DNA from: Lepeophtheirus salmonis
Taxonomy: Eukaryota; Arthropoda; Copepoda; Siphonostomatoida; Caligidae
Direction: 5' to 3'
Length of the DNA stretch: 64,000 nucleotides
NCBI RefSeq assembly: GCF_016086655.4
Contig: NC_052138.2
Coordinates: 32,561,403-32,625,402 of the forward strand
Below, piece by piece: positions 1-12,419 of the stretch. The stretch's first letter is position 1, and each line of letters begins with the position of its first letter. Below the pieces are notes generated by a model. It was given only the letters and a program-made list of their open reading frames with translations. It was not told the DNA's origin and searched no databases. The position numbers were made by a program, and so were the translations under genes.

Positions 1-676
1 TGGTGCCTTGAAGTTTTAACCCTAATGAGAGAGTGATTCGTTCGAATACAGCCCAATGTATATTCTTGAAAATAAAATGCCGCTTCTTTGCCCCAAATTA
101 AATGGAAATAACCTTGTGAAGGCCTTTGTTTCTTAGGAGGAGAGCGCCCATACTTTTTTTTGGACGTACAAAGGGTGACTCTCGAAGGAAAGGATACAAA
201 CATCTTTCCTTGCCTTGTTTGCTTAAACTCAATTCATCCACTCCAAGGACCTACAGATGAATTTTAGAATGAAAATCCTCTCAAATATAAGATGGGAATG
301 TTCTATTGGGTCTTATGGGACAGTGGGCAGCAGAGCCATACAATCTTTACGGGGTGAGTTGACTAACAGAGTCTTAAGAACTTTCCTTCTCTCTCAATTC
401 TAAAATTACTCTTGGCATGGTCAAAAAGCTCCCTTGACGCAGAGCTGTCAAGTCAGACAATTCACGGAAGAGTCTTATACACTCAACTCGAAAGTAATTG
501 AATATAAACTAAATAGTAATAAAGTATTATTAGTAGGTTAAATTGATACCATAAGGCATAGTGAACAAGTTAAATACTTTTTAGCATTACATTTTATACA
601 CGTGAATTCAAAATATGAAATAATAGACTACACAGAAGAGGTACTTAATCTGTGGAGCTCCCTCTAGGATCTAAAG

Positions 677-700
677 CAGTGGTTCCCAATCTGGGGTTCT
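677..700 (+). repeat. hAT-type terminal repeat (CAGTGGTTCCCAA motif)
   Basis: The sequence CAGTGGTTCCCAATCTGGGG is the familiar 5' end of BED/ZBED-type hAT elements and their MITEs. No matching opposite end was found within the next 600 bases, so this is probably a fragment. The following few hundred bases hold no recognisable transposase. Confidence 0.5.
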
Positions 701-1198
701 CTGCATCCAATTACCAATTTGAGAGAGCGTTAATTGGCTTTGGGGCGAAAGCGAATATTATAAAAAAACACTATGAAACACCTCCTTATTTAAATAATAT
801 GAGACTAAATGTAAAAGTAGTACCAGAATTCAACATGTTTTGTTTCTGTTTTGTTTTGATTACACCACTGCATGAGTATTGCCAAACTAGCCACATTTCT
901 GACTAGATTTAGGGAGCATTTTTATCACTTAGTAGCTAGAGTTTTTGTATGACTACCGTGTCGATGATTGTGAATGCTCCTGGGCAGTTTGAAGAGAGGT
1001 CATTTTAAACTCAAAAGCATCAACATTTTCATAAGAAACGTTGTAAGTATTTTTTTAATGACCTCAAAAATTTTGGCAACTCGATGATCTTCTTATTTGA
1101 TGAAGAATTTATGGAATGACAGTTACTACCGGAATAAATCATCCATAATTCATAATCACAATATATGGCAGTTTCTTGTACAAAAAATGCCTGTATGT

Positions 1199-1357
1199 TA
1201 AAAAAAAAGTAATCAAAAATTAACGTGATCACCCTGACAACTTAAAGAATGTTTAGGAGGAGAGACTCTTAGCTATCGTGACGTTTTATAAGACGAGCTG
1301 CAAACAGCTATGAGATTAATGAAATAAACACAAACACAACTCCGTATCTAGCAATGA
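1199..1357 (+). repeat. Anonymous coding-like repeat 'R2', copy a
   Basis: Shares a scattered match with 4380-4527 (minus), 14090-14335, 37120-37300 and 62720-62960 (minus). All include a variant of GAATGTTTAGGAGGAGAG followed by a 'tagct.tc.tgac.tt' block. This copy and copy b also share an ending with CTCCGTATC. Its reading frame is broken. Confidence 0.5.
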
Positions 1358-1668
1358 TATAGGTAGAATTACTGCAATGGCGATATTTCTTTTGTATTTT
1401 TTTATGACTTTATTTATTTAGAAAAGTTACATACAAATATATATATATAAATAATTAAACATTCTATTTCAAAATAAATTCCCTAAGCCAAAGTCAAACA
1501 TTCTGAAAAATTGCTCTATAGGATGTTAGTAATCCATCCATTTCCAACAAAAAATTCAATAATAAAATTCGACAATATATAAATAAATAAAACAAAGCCA
1601 CAAAATAGCTAAAAATTTGATAAAAAAGAATGAGCAAAAGTTAAATAATATTTAAATAAAGGTATAAA

Positions 1669-3520
1669 TCAATCATTATTCTGCAGATCCGGAATAGCTT
1701 TTAAATTTCTTATAATTTTGCAGTAAACGTCGAAATAATTTAAAGTTTTTATCTGACAATGAGTGGTGGTAGTGTAGTATGTCCCCAACAGAGTTCCATG
1801 AATCCTAACGGAGAAGGCAGAATATGGGACTGCGGCTGGGATCAGAATAGCTCTGATTTCTTCGACTCTGATAGGATCCACTACTCCCAACTTCTCTGCA
1901 ATCAAGCTTTTACAGCTTAAGACAGCTTTTTTTGTTGGTGCAGTTTGAATTTTTAAGGAGAGGTCAAATAAAACGAAAGGCGTTATATTTTTTGTCTGTA
2001 ATTGCAGCAACGTTCAGTGTGATAAAATCTCTCAAAATTTGGAGTGCCGGGCAACTCGCAAACGCATGTACATATAACAGTGTTGAACATATTGCCACAA
2101 TCCTTACAGAGAGTATTAACAAAAAGAAAACCCGAGGATATTTGAAATTGGGCAGTAAATTGCTTTCCATCCCTGATTTTATATATGGAGCTTGTGATCC
2201 TCTTCTTCCAGGTTTTAGATAAGTTTGAGCATCCATCACAGATTTTATCCGCCTTTTCTTCTGAATATAAGGGAAAATTTATCTGTAAGTGCTACGGAAT
2301 AGGAGTGAGATGATTGTAGCTCTTTTCAGTGGAAAGAAAAACATTCCACTTTTGAAGGAAGAATTATGGTCAAGATAATGAAAAGTGATAATATTCTTAG
2401 ATAAGGCTGTCCATTCCAACTTTTTGGGGCTATCAAGTTTTTAAAGAAAAACTTTTTATTACTATTCTGACGCACAATGTCAATAGTAGGAGAGGATAAA
2501 AAGACTTGTGCCCCGTTCCAAATGATCCTCTGTTGGACAGCTCCCCAAGAATGAGATAATTCATCTATTTTGTCATTAATAAAATCAGTTCCTAGTATTA
2601 ACCAATTGTAGTTAGGATAGGACGAAATAGATGCACGCCACTTAGACTCTGAGTTTCTTGAAAGGTCAATTATAATCTTTTGATATATTTTCTGAATAGT
2701 TTTAGAGAGATTTTGAAATTAGAGAAAGTATTCCCCTATCCATTCCAGAGCCTGTGAAAAATTAGTGATAATTATGAGGAATACAAATAGGGCATCTCAA
2801 AGTACAAGATGCTGATATATGAGCGTTAATATCTTGAAGGCATATAATTTCAGGTTTATCACAAACTAAACTTTTCATTAAGGCGTGACGGGAAATACAG
2901 TTTTTTCCTCCTCTTGTGTCTAATGAAATTTGTTTACCAATTCCTACATTGATTTCCTGACACCTAGAGATCCGTTGAATAAAAGAATCTTCAAATTTGG
3001 TCTGCTTTTTAAATATCATCAATATGATAAACGATTAAAATTGGCGAAATTAATTCCTCTGAATTTTATTATGAGCTTGATCTCTTTTCGGAGATAAGCC
3101 TGAACTTAGAAAAGCTCTTTTCGAGACAGACCCTGACCTTGTCCGTGCTAAAAGAATAAGATCAGTATTTACAGGAGATTTTGATGGTTTACGTAGTTGT
3201 ATTACAACTCTTGTATCACCTTCTCCCTTGCCGATAGTATTAAAAGGAATGTTCCTACATGTTGAAGTATCCACATGTAATATCTTCACCAGATCTTTTT
3301 CCAGTGGAGCTTAGATTATCCCACCCCTCCATTAATTGTTCGTACTTGAGATAATCTGAGCCCCTTCAACCTCGAGCATTTCTTCTGTTCTTCTATATCT
3401 AAATTCAATTTTGTATTCTTCTTTCCTTTCATCTTTCAATTCTGAGCTCCTCTGAACTTTCACACGTCCATGCGCAATCTCCGTTACCTTTCACTTGACA
3501 TATCTCCGCCAACAGATACA
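1669..3520 (-). pseudogene. Degenerate protein-coding element, possibly a non-LTR retrotransposon
   Basis: Successive minus-strand open stretches (about 3289-3050, 3022-2762, 2239-1964 and 2010-1669) look like one broken gene read from high to low coordinate. The second contains CISRHALMKSL and then KPEIICLQDINAH. This resembles the 'PeIiCLQE' opening of an apurinic-type endonuclease in non-LTR retrotransposons. The stretch before it is basic and Ser-rich, like the end of an ORF1. No reverse-transcriptase motif (such as FADD) was recognised. The identification is weak, and the region could be another unrecognised element. Confidence 0.3.
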
Positions 3521-3599
3521 CTTTTGACACCTTGCATCCCTCAAGTGGCCATAGTAGACCTATTTCTTGCAATCGCTTCTTTCAAAATATTTTCATATT

Positions 3600-4371
3600 C
3601 ATGAAACTTAACTCAAAACTTAAACATAAAATTCTCACATGGATCAAGGTAAATGGGTCAATTGTGATTTTTTTTTTTTTTTTTTTTTTTTTAACAAGAA
3701 GATTTTCACAGTTGATCCATTACTCAACCGCCGGAACAAAAGAAGAATCCAAATGGTTTACCTCACCAAATATCCGGCCAAAACAATGGTTGACCTCTGA
3801 AGGAAAGAAGCTGCATCCGTTCTTTTTCAAAATTGTACAGAAAATTGGCCAGGAGGCCTATTATAAGGTGCTTAAATACAATATCTTGCCATGGCTGAAA
3901 AACAAACTACCTGGAGGGTAACTACGTGTGGACTCAGGACGGTGCCACCTCTCGCATGTCCGTAAATTACCAACATTTCTGTGCAGATAACATTACTCGA
4001 TTCTGGTCCAAAGAGATACAGCGCCCTTCCTCACCAGATTACAACCTACTGGACTTTTCTATATGGGACACTTTGGAGAGGAAAACCAACAGGACCTCAC
4101 TACCAAATGTGGACTCACTGAAGTCCTCCATAGTAGCTGCATAGGAAAACATGTCAGAGTAGTGTCTCATCAACTCCTTCATGGCCTTCAGGCTACGTGT
4201 AAAGGCTGCGCTTGATAATGAGGGTGGTCATATTGAGTGAGAAAAAAAAATTGCAAAAACTTGTCTACATGTTTTGTTAACATTATTTTTTGCCCATTAA
4301 TGAAAATATAAAATAGTTTATGTATTTCTAAGTCCATTTCTCCAGTCGACGTATTGCTGCCCTACCCTGTA
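3600..4371 (+). pseudogene. Mariner-like transposase pseudogene (family C), 3' part plus end repeat
   Basis: Plus-strand frames together give a mariner-type DDE transposase from the first catalytic Asp (KIFTVDPLLNRRN) through PFFFKIVQKIGQEAYYK and the second Asp block (NYVWTQDGA) to the third (SSPDYNLLDFSIW) and the C-terminal GGHIE. It is broken by frameshifts (for example near 3919), stops, and a run of about 25 T near 3668-3692. The right end reads ACCCTGTA with a TA at 4370-4371, the same end as the copies at 12418 and 58126. The N-terminal helix-turn-helix is missing. Confidence 0.75.
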
Positions 4372-4379
4372 TATGTGCT

Positions 4380-4527
4380 TGCTTGATACGGAGTGTCACT
4401 TGTATTAATTTCCTTCCTCTCATAGCTACTTTCAGCTAATCTAATTAAACACCATGACAGCTAATCTTCTCTCCTCCAAATCATTATTCAAATTGTAAGG
4501 GTTATCATGTTAATTTTCAGGTTACTT
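4380..4527 (-). repeat. Anonymous coding-like repeat 'R2', copy b
   Basis: The minus strand reads the R2 hallmark (TTTGGAGGAGAGAAGATTAG, then CTGTCATGGTG) and the CTCCGTATCAAGC end shared with the copy at 1199-1357. It abuts the mariner end at 4371. Confidence 0.5.
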
Positions 4528-4738
4528 GTTTACCAAAAATGCTTAAGATTCACAACTCTATGTATTAGACACACGTCCATTAAATTATAAACTATAGAAT
4601 AATCAATTATTTCTCATTAAAAAAACTTAAGGTGACAAGAAGATTAAACTCTTATAATCAAGAAATTAAATTGCAAAAGTACACACTTTTAAGGATTTGA
4701 GACAAATTTGTATAATGACTAGTATTTTTGATTAAAGG

Positions 4739-5776
4739 TACCTCCTATTTACCAACTGGTCCATTGAAATCTGGACACTTAATAATTAATTAAGGTTGAG
4801 TAATTGAAATTAATTCATATTTCTATATATTAAAGAATAAACAATTATTTACAAAACAGAACAAACCTAGCTTACGTACCAGTCAAGAAAACGACACTAG
4901 AACATGATTGACGAACTTACATTTGCGTACTCCAACAGTAGAGTGCCTCCATTGTTGAATTATGGAATCTATAATTGTTCGATAAATCACTAATATTTAT
5001 GTACATGCTGTGATGAGATTCTGTGATTCTTCTTGTAAATAATTTGAGTTATATGTTTGTAAATAAAGAGATTACACGTGTCTGAGTGTTAAGAGTAAGA
5101 TAAACATCCAAGACCACCGTTAGTAAGTCCAAACGTTGGAGAGGGAGAAGTGATTTATCAATAGGGTCAAATTGGATCCGGAAGAGTTAAAGAAAACAGC
5201 CCAGGCCAATCACCTCAAGTCCATGAGAGACCGTGCAAGAGATCTCGGGGTTTCACACTATAGAGCTAAGATATATACTATATATACTAAGAGCTATAAA
5301 AAAGTAGGTGGAAAGAGCCTTGTGATGGTGGAAAGGCCACTTTTGACACCAACAATTAGAGAACCCCATCTCCTCCGTTGCAAGACTCTTTTAAGTTATT
5401 TTGAATTATTTTTGATATTTTTGCACACACCCCCTTACAACCCTGATGCCAACCAAGCCCCTAGATTAAACCTTTTCAGTGCAAGTCGAGTAGAAGACCA
5501 GAATTATCCTCATCCAAATACCGAAACTCTCAAAGCCACTGTCAGGTATCACTGGGACGCCATGACAGAGGACTACATCCGTAGTGGGAGCCAGGCCTTC
5601 TGCAGCCTCCTGAAAGCCATCATTGCTGCTAAAGGGGGGTACATTAATGATCAAGAGAGCCGAGACAAACATCTATTTATGGTATTAATTTTGTTGAAAT
5701 TATATTGTCAATTAATAAATTATATGTTGTTGATTTTAAAAGTCAGAGTGTTCAGATTTTAATGGACCACTCGGTA
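4739..5776 (+). mobile_element. Tc1/mariner-like element, family A, complete ends but internally deleted
   Basis: This is a 1.04-kb element bounded by TA on both sides. The inner part of the left end (ACTGGTCCATTGAAATCTGG, before ACACT) and the reverse complement of the right end (TGGTCCATTAAAATCTGAAC) match as TIRs. The coding remnant 5172-5690 starts MDPEELKKTAQANHLKSMRD with the helix-turn-helix (RARDLGVSH). It then jumps to the C-terminal third: PYNPDANQAP, the spacer to WDAMTEDYIRSGSQAFC, and AAKGGYI. The catalytic core with the first two Asp residues is deleted, so it is non-autonomous. The minus-strand copy at 28487-29700 shows the longer form. Confidence 0.82.
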
Positions 5777-7290
5777 GCTGTATCATTGATTAAGTATATG
5801 ACTAAGGGATTATAATTGTGATATAATTCTACTTTAAGTACAGAAAAATAACAAATTAACATTGTTCAAGGATTAAGAAATCCAACTTTTATGAAATATT
5901 GAGCTTAGTTGCTGTTACACAATTTTCAATACAATTATTGATAAGGAAACTCAAGAATTTCTCAACAAGGGGAGGGTTTCTTTTCATTTAATTCCGAACA
6001 AAAGTTCCTGTCAAACATACATGGAGATACAAACGAAATAACTAATTAGTAATGCAAGTTTTATCCTAAGAAAATTAAATGTTCATCTAAAATAACGTTT
6101 CCAAGGAAGAATAAATGAAATCAAATATTAATATCAAAAATATAACAACATGTTAGCCCTAATTTATTATTGTTATTTAGGGCACAGAGCACAAAATAGG
6201 TTTGACCTTTAAAATCTTTTTTTTTTAAATCTATTGTATAGCCTATAATTTTGATTCATAGCCATATTTCGAAGTTAAATATATTAGTAATTAAGAAAAA
6301 AGACTTACCAGTATTCGAAAAATCAATTATTTATTAAGTTATATTTAATTCATTTCCTACAAAAAGTGTTTAATCATTCAAAAATCATGAAAAATGAAAT
6401 ATCTTATTTGGACGCTAATATATTTTTCCATTGCTTCATTTTATAGCTAAAAATAAAGAATAAGCCTTACGTTACAATTACAAAATATTTTCCCTCAAAA
6501 AAAAATCAATTAGGTATGATTGTTTTTTTTTTCAATTTAATTTTCTTATGGTTTAAAATGATAACAATATGAGGTTGCGTGACAAACTATTTATCCGAAA
6601 TTAAGTATAATTATGTCCATTATTTGATCAATTGTAATAAGTAATTAATATTGTAAGGATATGTATTAATTTCAATTTAAATATATGTCATATCAAATGT
6701 ATTTGATAATTATTTGTTACAGATTAAGTCATCTCATCGACTTATTTATACTTAATTCCAGAAATATTCCCGCAACCTTATTTATATAGTATTACAGAAA
6801 AAAATTAAAAGTTCAACTGAAAAAATTAATTAAAATTGACCCTTTTTGACAGCAAATCTCTTGACGTTTTATAATAAGGTTTATTCTTGTACCTTTAATT
6901 TTTATCTTTATACTTACTTCACTTTGGAATATGGTTATGAATCAAAATTAAACGATAAACAGTTCTATTTAAAACGTTTGCTATTTTAGTCAAGATTTTA
7001 TTGGTCATTTTCGTGTACAATTGCATAAATAACAATAAAATATGTGGGTTTCCAAACCTTTTTGTTGCATTTTTAGGTTAATTTATTGAATACTAATAAT
7101 GTGCTCTATATTAAATTTTATGTGTTTGCTTGTGTTCGAGTTATTATGGTCCATTCATGATTTTTTTATAGTTCATTTAAACGTTTACATGCTGATTAAA
7201 AAAAAGTAAAATGCTGGTCTGACATTATTTCTTAACAGATTTTATTAAAAAAATCAACATTTTAACATAACATAAAATCGCCGTTATCTC
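5777..7290. other. AT-rich DNA without recognisable genes
   Basis: No open frame of interest and no repeat shared with the rest of the window was recognised. Short poly-A/T runs are frequent. Confidence 0.5.
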
Positions 7291-7299
7291 TGACCTCAC

Positions 7300-8128
7300 G
7301 TTAACAACGTTACACTTTCTTTTTGAACGTCCCACTGGGTAAAGTCCAGAATTGCCTCCTAATCCAAGCCCTCAGGGAACTAGTTGTGCTGTGGAGACCT
7401 TCATTAGAGACCCATTGAACATGGCCCCAGAAATAATATCCAAAGGTTTCATTTTCGACGAGTTTTGAGGCCAAGAACTCGGCAGAACATACATCAAAAT
7501 TTCAAATAAAAAAATCGAATATAATTTTGCTACTGTGATTGGGTGCCGCCCCTTCTTGCTGCAGATCTAAAGTTGCTCATTTATAATGTTGCAGATCAAG
7601 GGAAAGACTTTGGTGTACGGAACACTGATTAAAACCCTGGCATTGACCATCAGGACCGTCTTGAAGATGAAGGGCGGCATAACGTGACCCGACTGCTAAC
7701 AACGCCAAGAACCACAGCTTACTTTGGGTAGTTGACCTTCATGATCTTAGGGACATTATAAAGATTTTAGTCGACTATTTATTGTTCCTTGATTTATGCT
7801 TCTGGGTTTGACAGAAATTTTTCTCATTTGAGAAGAACCAGACAAGATCTTTCACAGGAGACTTCTGTTTTAGCTTGATCAAAGCCTTGGTTACTTTTTT
7901 CTCCCTGTTTGACTGAGTTAAAAGCTTTTCCTTGCAACGTGCAGAGCTGTGGTACCCTAGTTTTTCATTAGTGACACAATGGACAGTTAAATGGGACGCT
8001 ACGTCGATACATTCAGCGATCGCATTCATCGATTCGCCAGGATTCTTCTCAATTTTGTCAATGATCTTGTCTACCAACATGGCCTTGTAGAAGTGTAGGT
8101 TGATCTTCATACACCTCCTTAATGAAAA
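7300..8128 (-). pseudogene. Mariner-like transposase pseudogene (family D)
   Basis: The minus strand from about 8110 gives an N-terminal helix-turn-helix region (KIIDKIEKNPGESMNAIAEC), a linker, and WFFSNEKNFCQTQKHKSRNN, in which the first catalytic Asp of FSDEKNF is replaced by Asn. Broken frames then carry SGHVMPPFIF, a damaged central part, and the last catalytic block as WPQNSSKMKPLDYYFWGHV. Typical full length is about 340 codons; several stops and frameshifts are present. It cuts into, or abuts, the gag remnant at 8130-9000. Confidence 0.72.
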
Positions 8129-8129
8129 T

Positions 8130-9000
8130 GAAGATATCTTCTTTCCGTTCTCTATCCATGAGTCTCACAAGTAAACGTACGCCCAGATGATGCCAGATGA
8201 TGCCCATATTCAGTAGAATAACTATCGAGTTCGGCTTCGGTGCATAACGCTTTAGTTTTATTATAAAACGTAGTAAAGGCTTCTCCTGATCTTTGCACGC
8301 ATCTAAAGAAGTCGATCCTTCTGTTTAACAGCTAGTATTTCTCTTTGTAGTGTTTATCTAATGTATTTATACATATCTCGATACATGTGGAGTCATCCAT
8401 TTCCAAGAATTATTCGAGAGTGCTGAGGCTGATCTCGGTTAGACATGCATCCAAATATCATCTCTGCTCGTCTAAAGGTAATAGGTGCATGCTGTTGGCT
8501 GAGTAATATCGGTAGAATGCTTTTTGCCATAGCTTGACATAAATATATATTTATATGCTCTAAAGGGGCGGGCATTAGAGACTTTTTCTTCCTGGCTCCA
8601 GGGTGCTATTGGCAGCACTTTGGACACTGATCCTTAGTGCATTCTCAAACTCGTATCGGAGCTCCACCAGTCTTCTCTGCTGAGTTGTAAGATCCTCCAC
8701 TAATTTAGAGTAATCCTCGTACTGTGTAGAATCAGTCAACTCCTGATACGAAAGTTCTTCGACTTGAGCGTATTCCCTCATGACCTCTCTGAGTTCGTTG
8801 ACTTTCTTTTCCACATGGACTATCTCTTCTTCTATCACAGCTATTTTAGAACGGGCTTTGAAGTCCTCCATTGAAATCGCCTCCAGTCCATCACAAAGAC
8901 TTCGTAGGTCCTCAATAGCTTTCTTTCCAATGAATCCGGTCTCTTCTAGCTTCCTGAGCACTTTGGTGGCGTTCTGCTTCTTTCCGATCTTGATTATTTT
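8130..9000 (-). pseudogene. LTR retrotransposon gag remnant
   Basis: The minus-strand open stretch 8961-8578 (about 128 codons, opening further upstream without an ATG) is a long charged coiled coil (KLEETGFIGKKAIEDLRSLC ... VEKKVNELREVMREY). A TAATG stop/start overlap leads into another frame at 8575-8393. Around 8300-8190 a third frame reads RIDFFRCVQRSGEAFTTFYN, followed by KALCTEAEL. This is the gag pattern 'R..F....Q..GE....F...L..L...A.L' of Ty3/gypsy-type elements. Together with the primer-binding site at 9066-9083, this indicates the 5' part of an LTR element truncated after gag. No protease, RT or integrase was seen. Confidence 0.6.
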
Positions 9001-9065
9001 TACTATATTATCGATACATACAGCTCGACACTAATCTCTGCGTTAGTTAAGAGTATATTCTGTTT

Positions 9066-9083
9066 AAACTATCAACTGCGCCA
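9066..9083 (-). other. Probable primer-binding site of the LTR element
   Basis: The minus strand reads TGGCGCAGTTGATAGTTT just downstream of a putative LTR and upstream of gag. TGGCGCAGT is a common tRNA-primer site start in arthropod LTR elements. A near-identical AATATGGCGCAGTCGGTA occurs on the plus strand at 61054-61074. Confidence 0.5.
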
Positions 9084-9235
9084 TATTCTATACTATTAAA
9101 TAAATAAGACTGGAACAGAATGCGAGTAAGACTCTCGAAGTAACAGTGATTTTATTCAAATAAATATCTCACTAAACCAACATGAAGTACTCGAACGTTA
9201 GTAGTGTAACGGTAATCGTACGGAATACTACAATA
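9084..9235 (-). mobile_element. Putative 5' LTR (boundaries provisional)
   Basis: On the minus strand a possible LTR begins TGTAGTATTCCGTACGATTA near 9234, carries an AATAAAATC polyadenylation-type signal, and runs to the TGGCGC primer site. A second LTR copy was not found in the window, so the ends cannot be verified by comparison. TGTTTTAACAGG (about 9264) is an alternative left end. Confidence 0.35.
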
Positions 9236-11560
9236 TCTTCCCGAACTTATTCCTGAACCTGTTAAAACATACACTTTATTTATTGATTAGGATGAATTTT
9301 TCATCTATAAATAAGTTCATTAAATTAAAATTTCGATAATATAATTTATGAATAAGGTTCCCAGATAATAAACTATTCTCACAATTTTCTTACCTTATCT
9401 TGAATTTCAGAAAATTGCTAACATGTACCAAAAATGAACTTTTTTTATATGCTACTAGCGTTGCAGGGCTGAATAGAGAAGAATAGAAACAATGAATAGA
9501 AGAAAAGAGACAGAGAGAGGAATGTAGAAATAAAGCATTAAACCAAGTAGCACATTGCGACCGTTAGCCTAGGGACTAATGGCAATGATCAAAAAATTTA
9601 ATATTTTTCACAAGTATTTATTTTTCATTTATTTTGTCCATTTATCTGACGTTTTCAACATTTTGAACAGTAAATTTACAATGTTCTTTACAAGAACATG
9701 ACATAGAGACAAAAAGTATCTAAAGCCCGATGCTGTTTTAATCATATCCTCTGAGTTTAAGTCGGAACCTGATCATAGCTTTAGCATAAAATGTTCAGAG
9801 GAGCATGGGGGTGTTGTTGAGTAAAAAAAAGGATACAGTCCAAGGTTAGAAACATCCAGTAGGCAGCAGGAGAGGAGCCCAGACACTGACAGCAAAGCTA
9901 GAAAAGGGCAGTAAGATCACCCGCTCATTGTAAAGAGATGTGCTTGGATGCAATGGGGAGTTACTTGAGGTTATAACAAACATCTTAGAGTATAAAGGAA
10001 TTTAAAAAATAAGTCCTGAGAAAAAAGAAGAAATGGGGGAAGCCACATTCATGTCCCTAATAAGCCATCAATCAGATTGTCATCTCAGAGTCTGAGTGAC
10101 TTAAAACGGTGGTCAAATTTAGGATACTAGATGGGGATCCTCTGGGAATTCAATAAAATGCCATAATAACGTCCATACTTCAACATCTGGATTTGGGAAT
10201 GGAGGCTAAAGGAAAATACTTTTTTGGGACAGGAGGCATCATTTGCAAATTTACCTGTGCCTTTAGTCCCTGGATATTCCATCTTTGAAGAAAATAACTA
10301 AAACGCTTCAGTATCCCTATTGCAGTATAATTAGTTTCATTACAGTTCAAAACACCTTTTGTGTTATTAAGGCCCCTATTCCTTTGTATCTCCTTAGATA
10401 AGGGAAACATATTTGACCTACTTTTTAATTGAAGTGATCACTGATGTCCCATTTTGTACAATTTATCTTCTGGATCTACGTTTTCTGTACCAATTTTTCA
10501 CATGGAATTTGATTAGTACTATCTCACATAAAGTTTGCTCTTATACCCGGAGCTCGCAATACATGATATGACCGTTAAATGCTTTAATATAAATTCAAAT
10601 TCCAAATGGATAAAGTAAATAGTGACGAACAAGATATCCAATTTATTTAAAACTAAAGAAACACAGTATTAATAAAAATCACTTTAGAAATAAGTCGATA
10701 TATTGTTTTGTTTTTAACGTTGAAGACTGATGAATTTTGAATCTTGTACTTGATAGTCAGATTATTTATGAGACAATCCTATTTACTTTTTATTCCTTAA
10801 GAAGCTATGGTTGATGGGCTCCAAGAAATGGTGTTCAGAAAACATCCGATGGCGATACATTTGTGAAGTGGGTATCGTCCCAAATGAATTTAAAACTAAA
10901 GAGTAAATAAAAATATTTTTCGAAACAAGTCAGAAAGAAAGAACACAAATTCAAACATAATTTATAGACTTTATTTTATTTTTTTATTTATTATGATAAA
11001 CTTCAAAAACTTAATTTATTCTGAAATCAATAACGATAGCCCCATCTCCCCTCTTGGAGGTCCAATCAATCTCTATGTCCTGTATTCCAGGTCACCATTT
11101 ACCCTCACGAGTATTCCCATTGCAGACTAGTCTTGAGCTGTTTCAACTTCCAATTTAACCTATTTAACTGAATTTCCATCCTCCCGGGAGACTCAAGAAA
11201 AAATTATTGTCGGAAGGATTAAAAGATGGAGTTTTAAGTTTGAAGAGATTTACTTTCTAAATAAAGAGTTTAGGGTCTCTAAGGAATAAACCGCTGTTCA
11301 TTGGCCCCATTGAATGGAAATAGCCTTCAATAAAGGGTTTTTTTTTAAACTTTGAGCTTTAATCTTCAAAAATTTCACCCCATACTCTTTTTGGGCGTAC
11401 AAAGGGTGACTCTGAGAAGGACAAGAGACAAAATCCAACTCTCAATCTCGACTGTGAAAAGGTCGAAAGGAAACATTTTTTTTTAAACATTTTGTAATAT
11501 ATTTATCGTGTTGCCAGCTTTTAATTTTTTTAGAGAATAGTACTTAGTTACAACAGGGTT
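9236..11560. other. Mostly anonymous DNA with one unassigned reading frame
   Basis: The minus-strand open frame 10410-10180 (76 codons, with MFPLSKEIQRNRGLNNTKG) was not recognised. Bases 11380-11440 repeat part of 140-200 (GGCGTACAAAGGGTGACTCT). There are no other features that I can support. Confidence 0.35.
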
Positions 11561-11564
11561 AATT

Positions 11565-12418
11565 TTATCTTGTGATGGACATTTTATCATTCTCAATCTG
11601 GAATAATATTGGTGCAAAATCACGGAAGAGGAGAACAAGACATCTTATATTTGAACATAGCAATCTGAGACGGTTGGAAAGAGCAAAGAAGATTCTAAAT
11701 TTTCTCAAAGCCAACAAATATTCCGCTAAGTTTTTCTCTTTTCTGATGAAAAAAAATTCACCGTTGATGCCACTGTGAATAAGCAGAACTACCGTTACAT
11801 CACAACCGAACATACAGACAATGTCTCGATGTTTGAGTGAGACATGTCTTCATAACAAAAAATCAAGTGACCAGTACAGGCAAAGTCTGTCATCCCATTT
11901 TTGTGGAGAGGAAATAACGGCTCTATGCAGATTCTTACATCGAACTTCCGGATAAAAAGTGTTACCTTGTTTGGGGACAGCTTTGTTTTTACTCAAGACG
12001 GAGTTCCGTGTCATCGCGCCGCTAAGACCAAGGCATTCCTGAGACAAAACTTTTCGTACGTCTGGGACCTTAAAATGTGTGCCGCCCTCCTCTCGAGATG
12101 CAAAATCCTTGGACTACTCTATCTAGGTGCACCTGGAGCAGAGAACGTGTATTACTCGGTAATCCTTACCGGAATGTCCCATCTCTAGAGGTTTCTATCA
12201 AGAAGGAGTGGACCAAGTTCGATTCTGACATAGTTTAGGTCTGGAAGGGATTTAGGCATCGTATTAAGGTAATTATTCGAGTTGATGGCTCATATAATAT
12301 ATGGCTTATATAAGGCTGTGCCGAGTACTACATTAAGAACAAAACCTTCTGTTTAAGTTTTACTCTTGAAAAATTGAAAGTAATAAAATATAAACTACTA
12401 GATAAGACCAACCCTGTA
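11565..12418 (+). pseudogene. Mariner-like transposase pseudogene (family E) with right TIR
   Basis: Plus-strand frames give RKRRTRHLIFEHSNLRRLER, then RAKKILNFLKANK, the first Asp block (FTVDATVNKQNYRY in a shifted frame), and the second Asp block FTQDGVPCHRAAKTKAFLRQ. Decayed C-terminal sequence follows (VWDLKMCAALLSR). Multiple stops and shifts are present. The right end ACCCTGTATA at 12411-12420 matches the ends of the family C copies. The helix-turn-helix is missing. Confidence 0.65.
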
Positions 12419-12419
12419 T

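Noticed and set aside
10180..10410. Minus-strand frame as a P-element or pogo C-terminus
   Set aside because: No diagnostic motif could be matched; left as unassigned.
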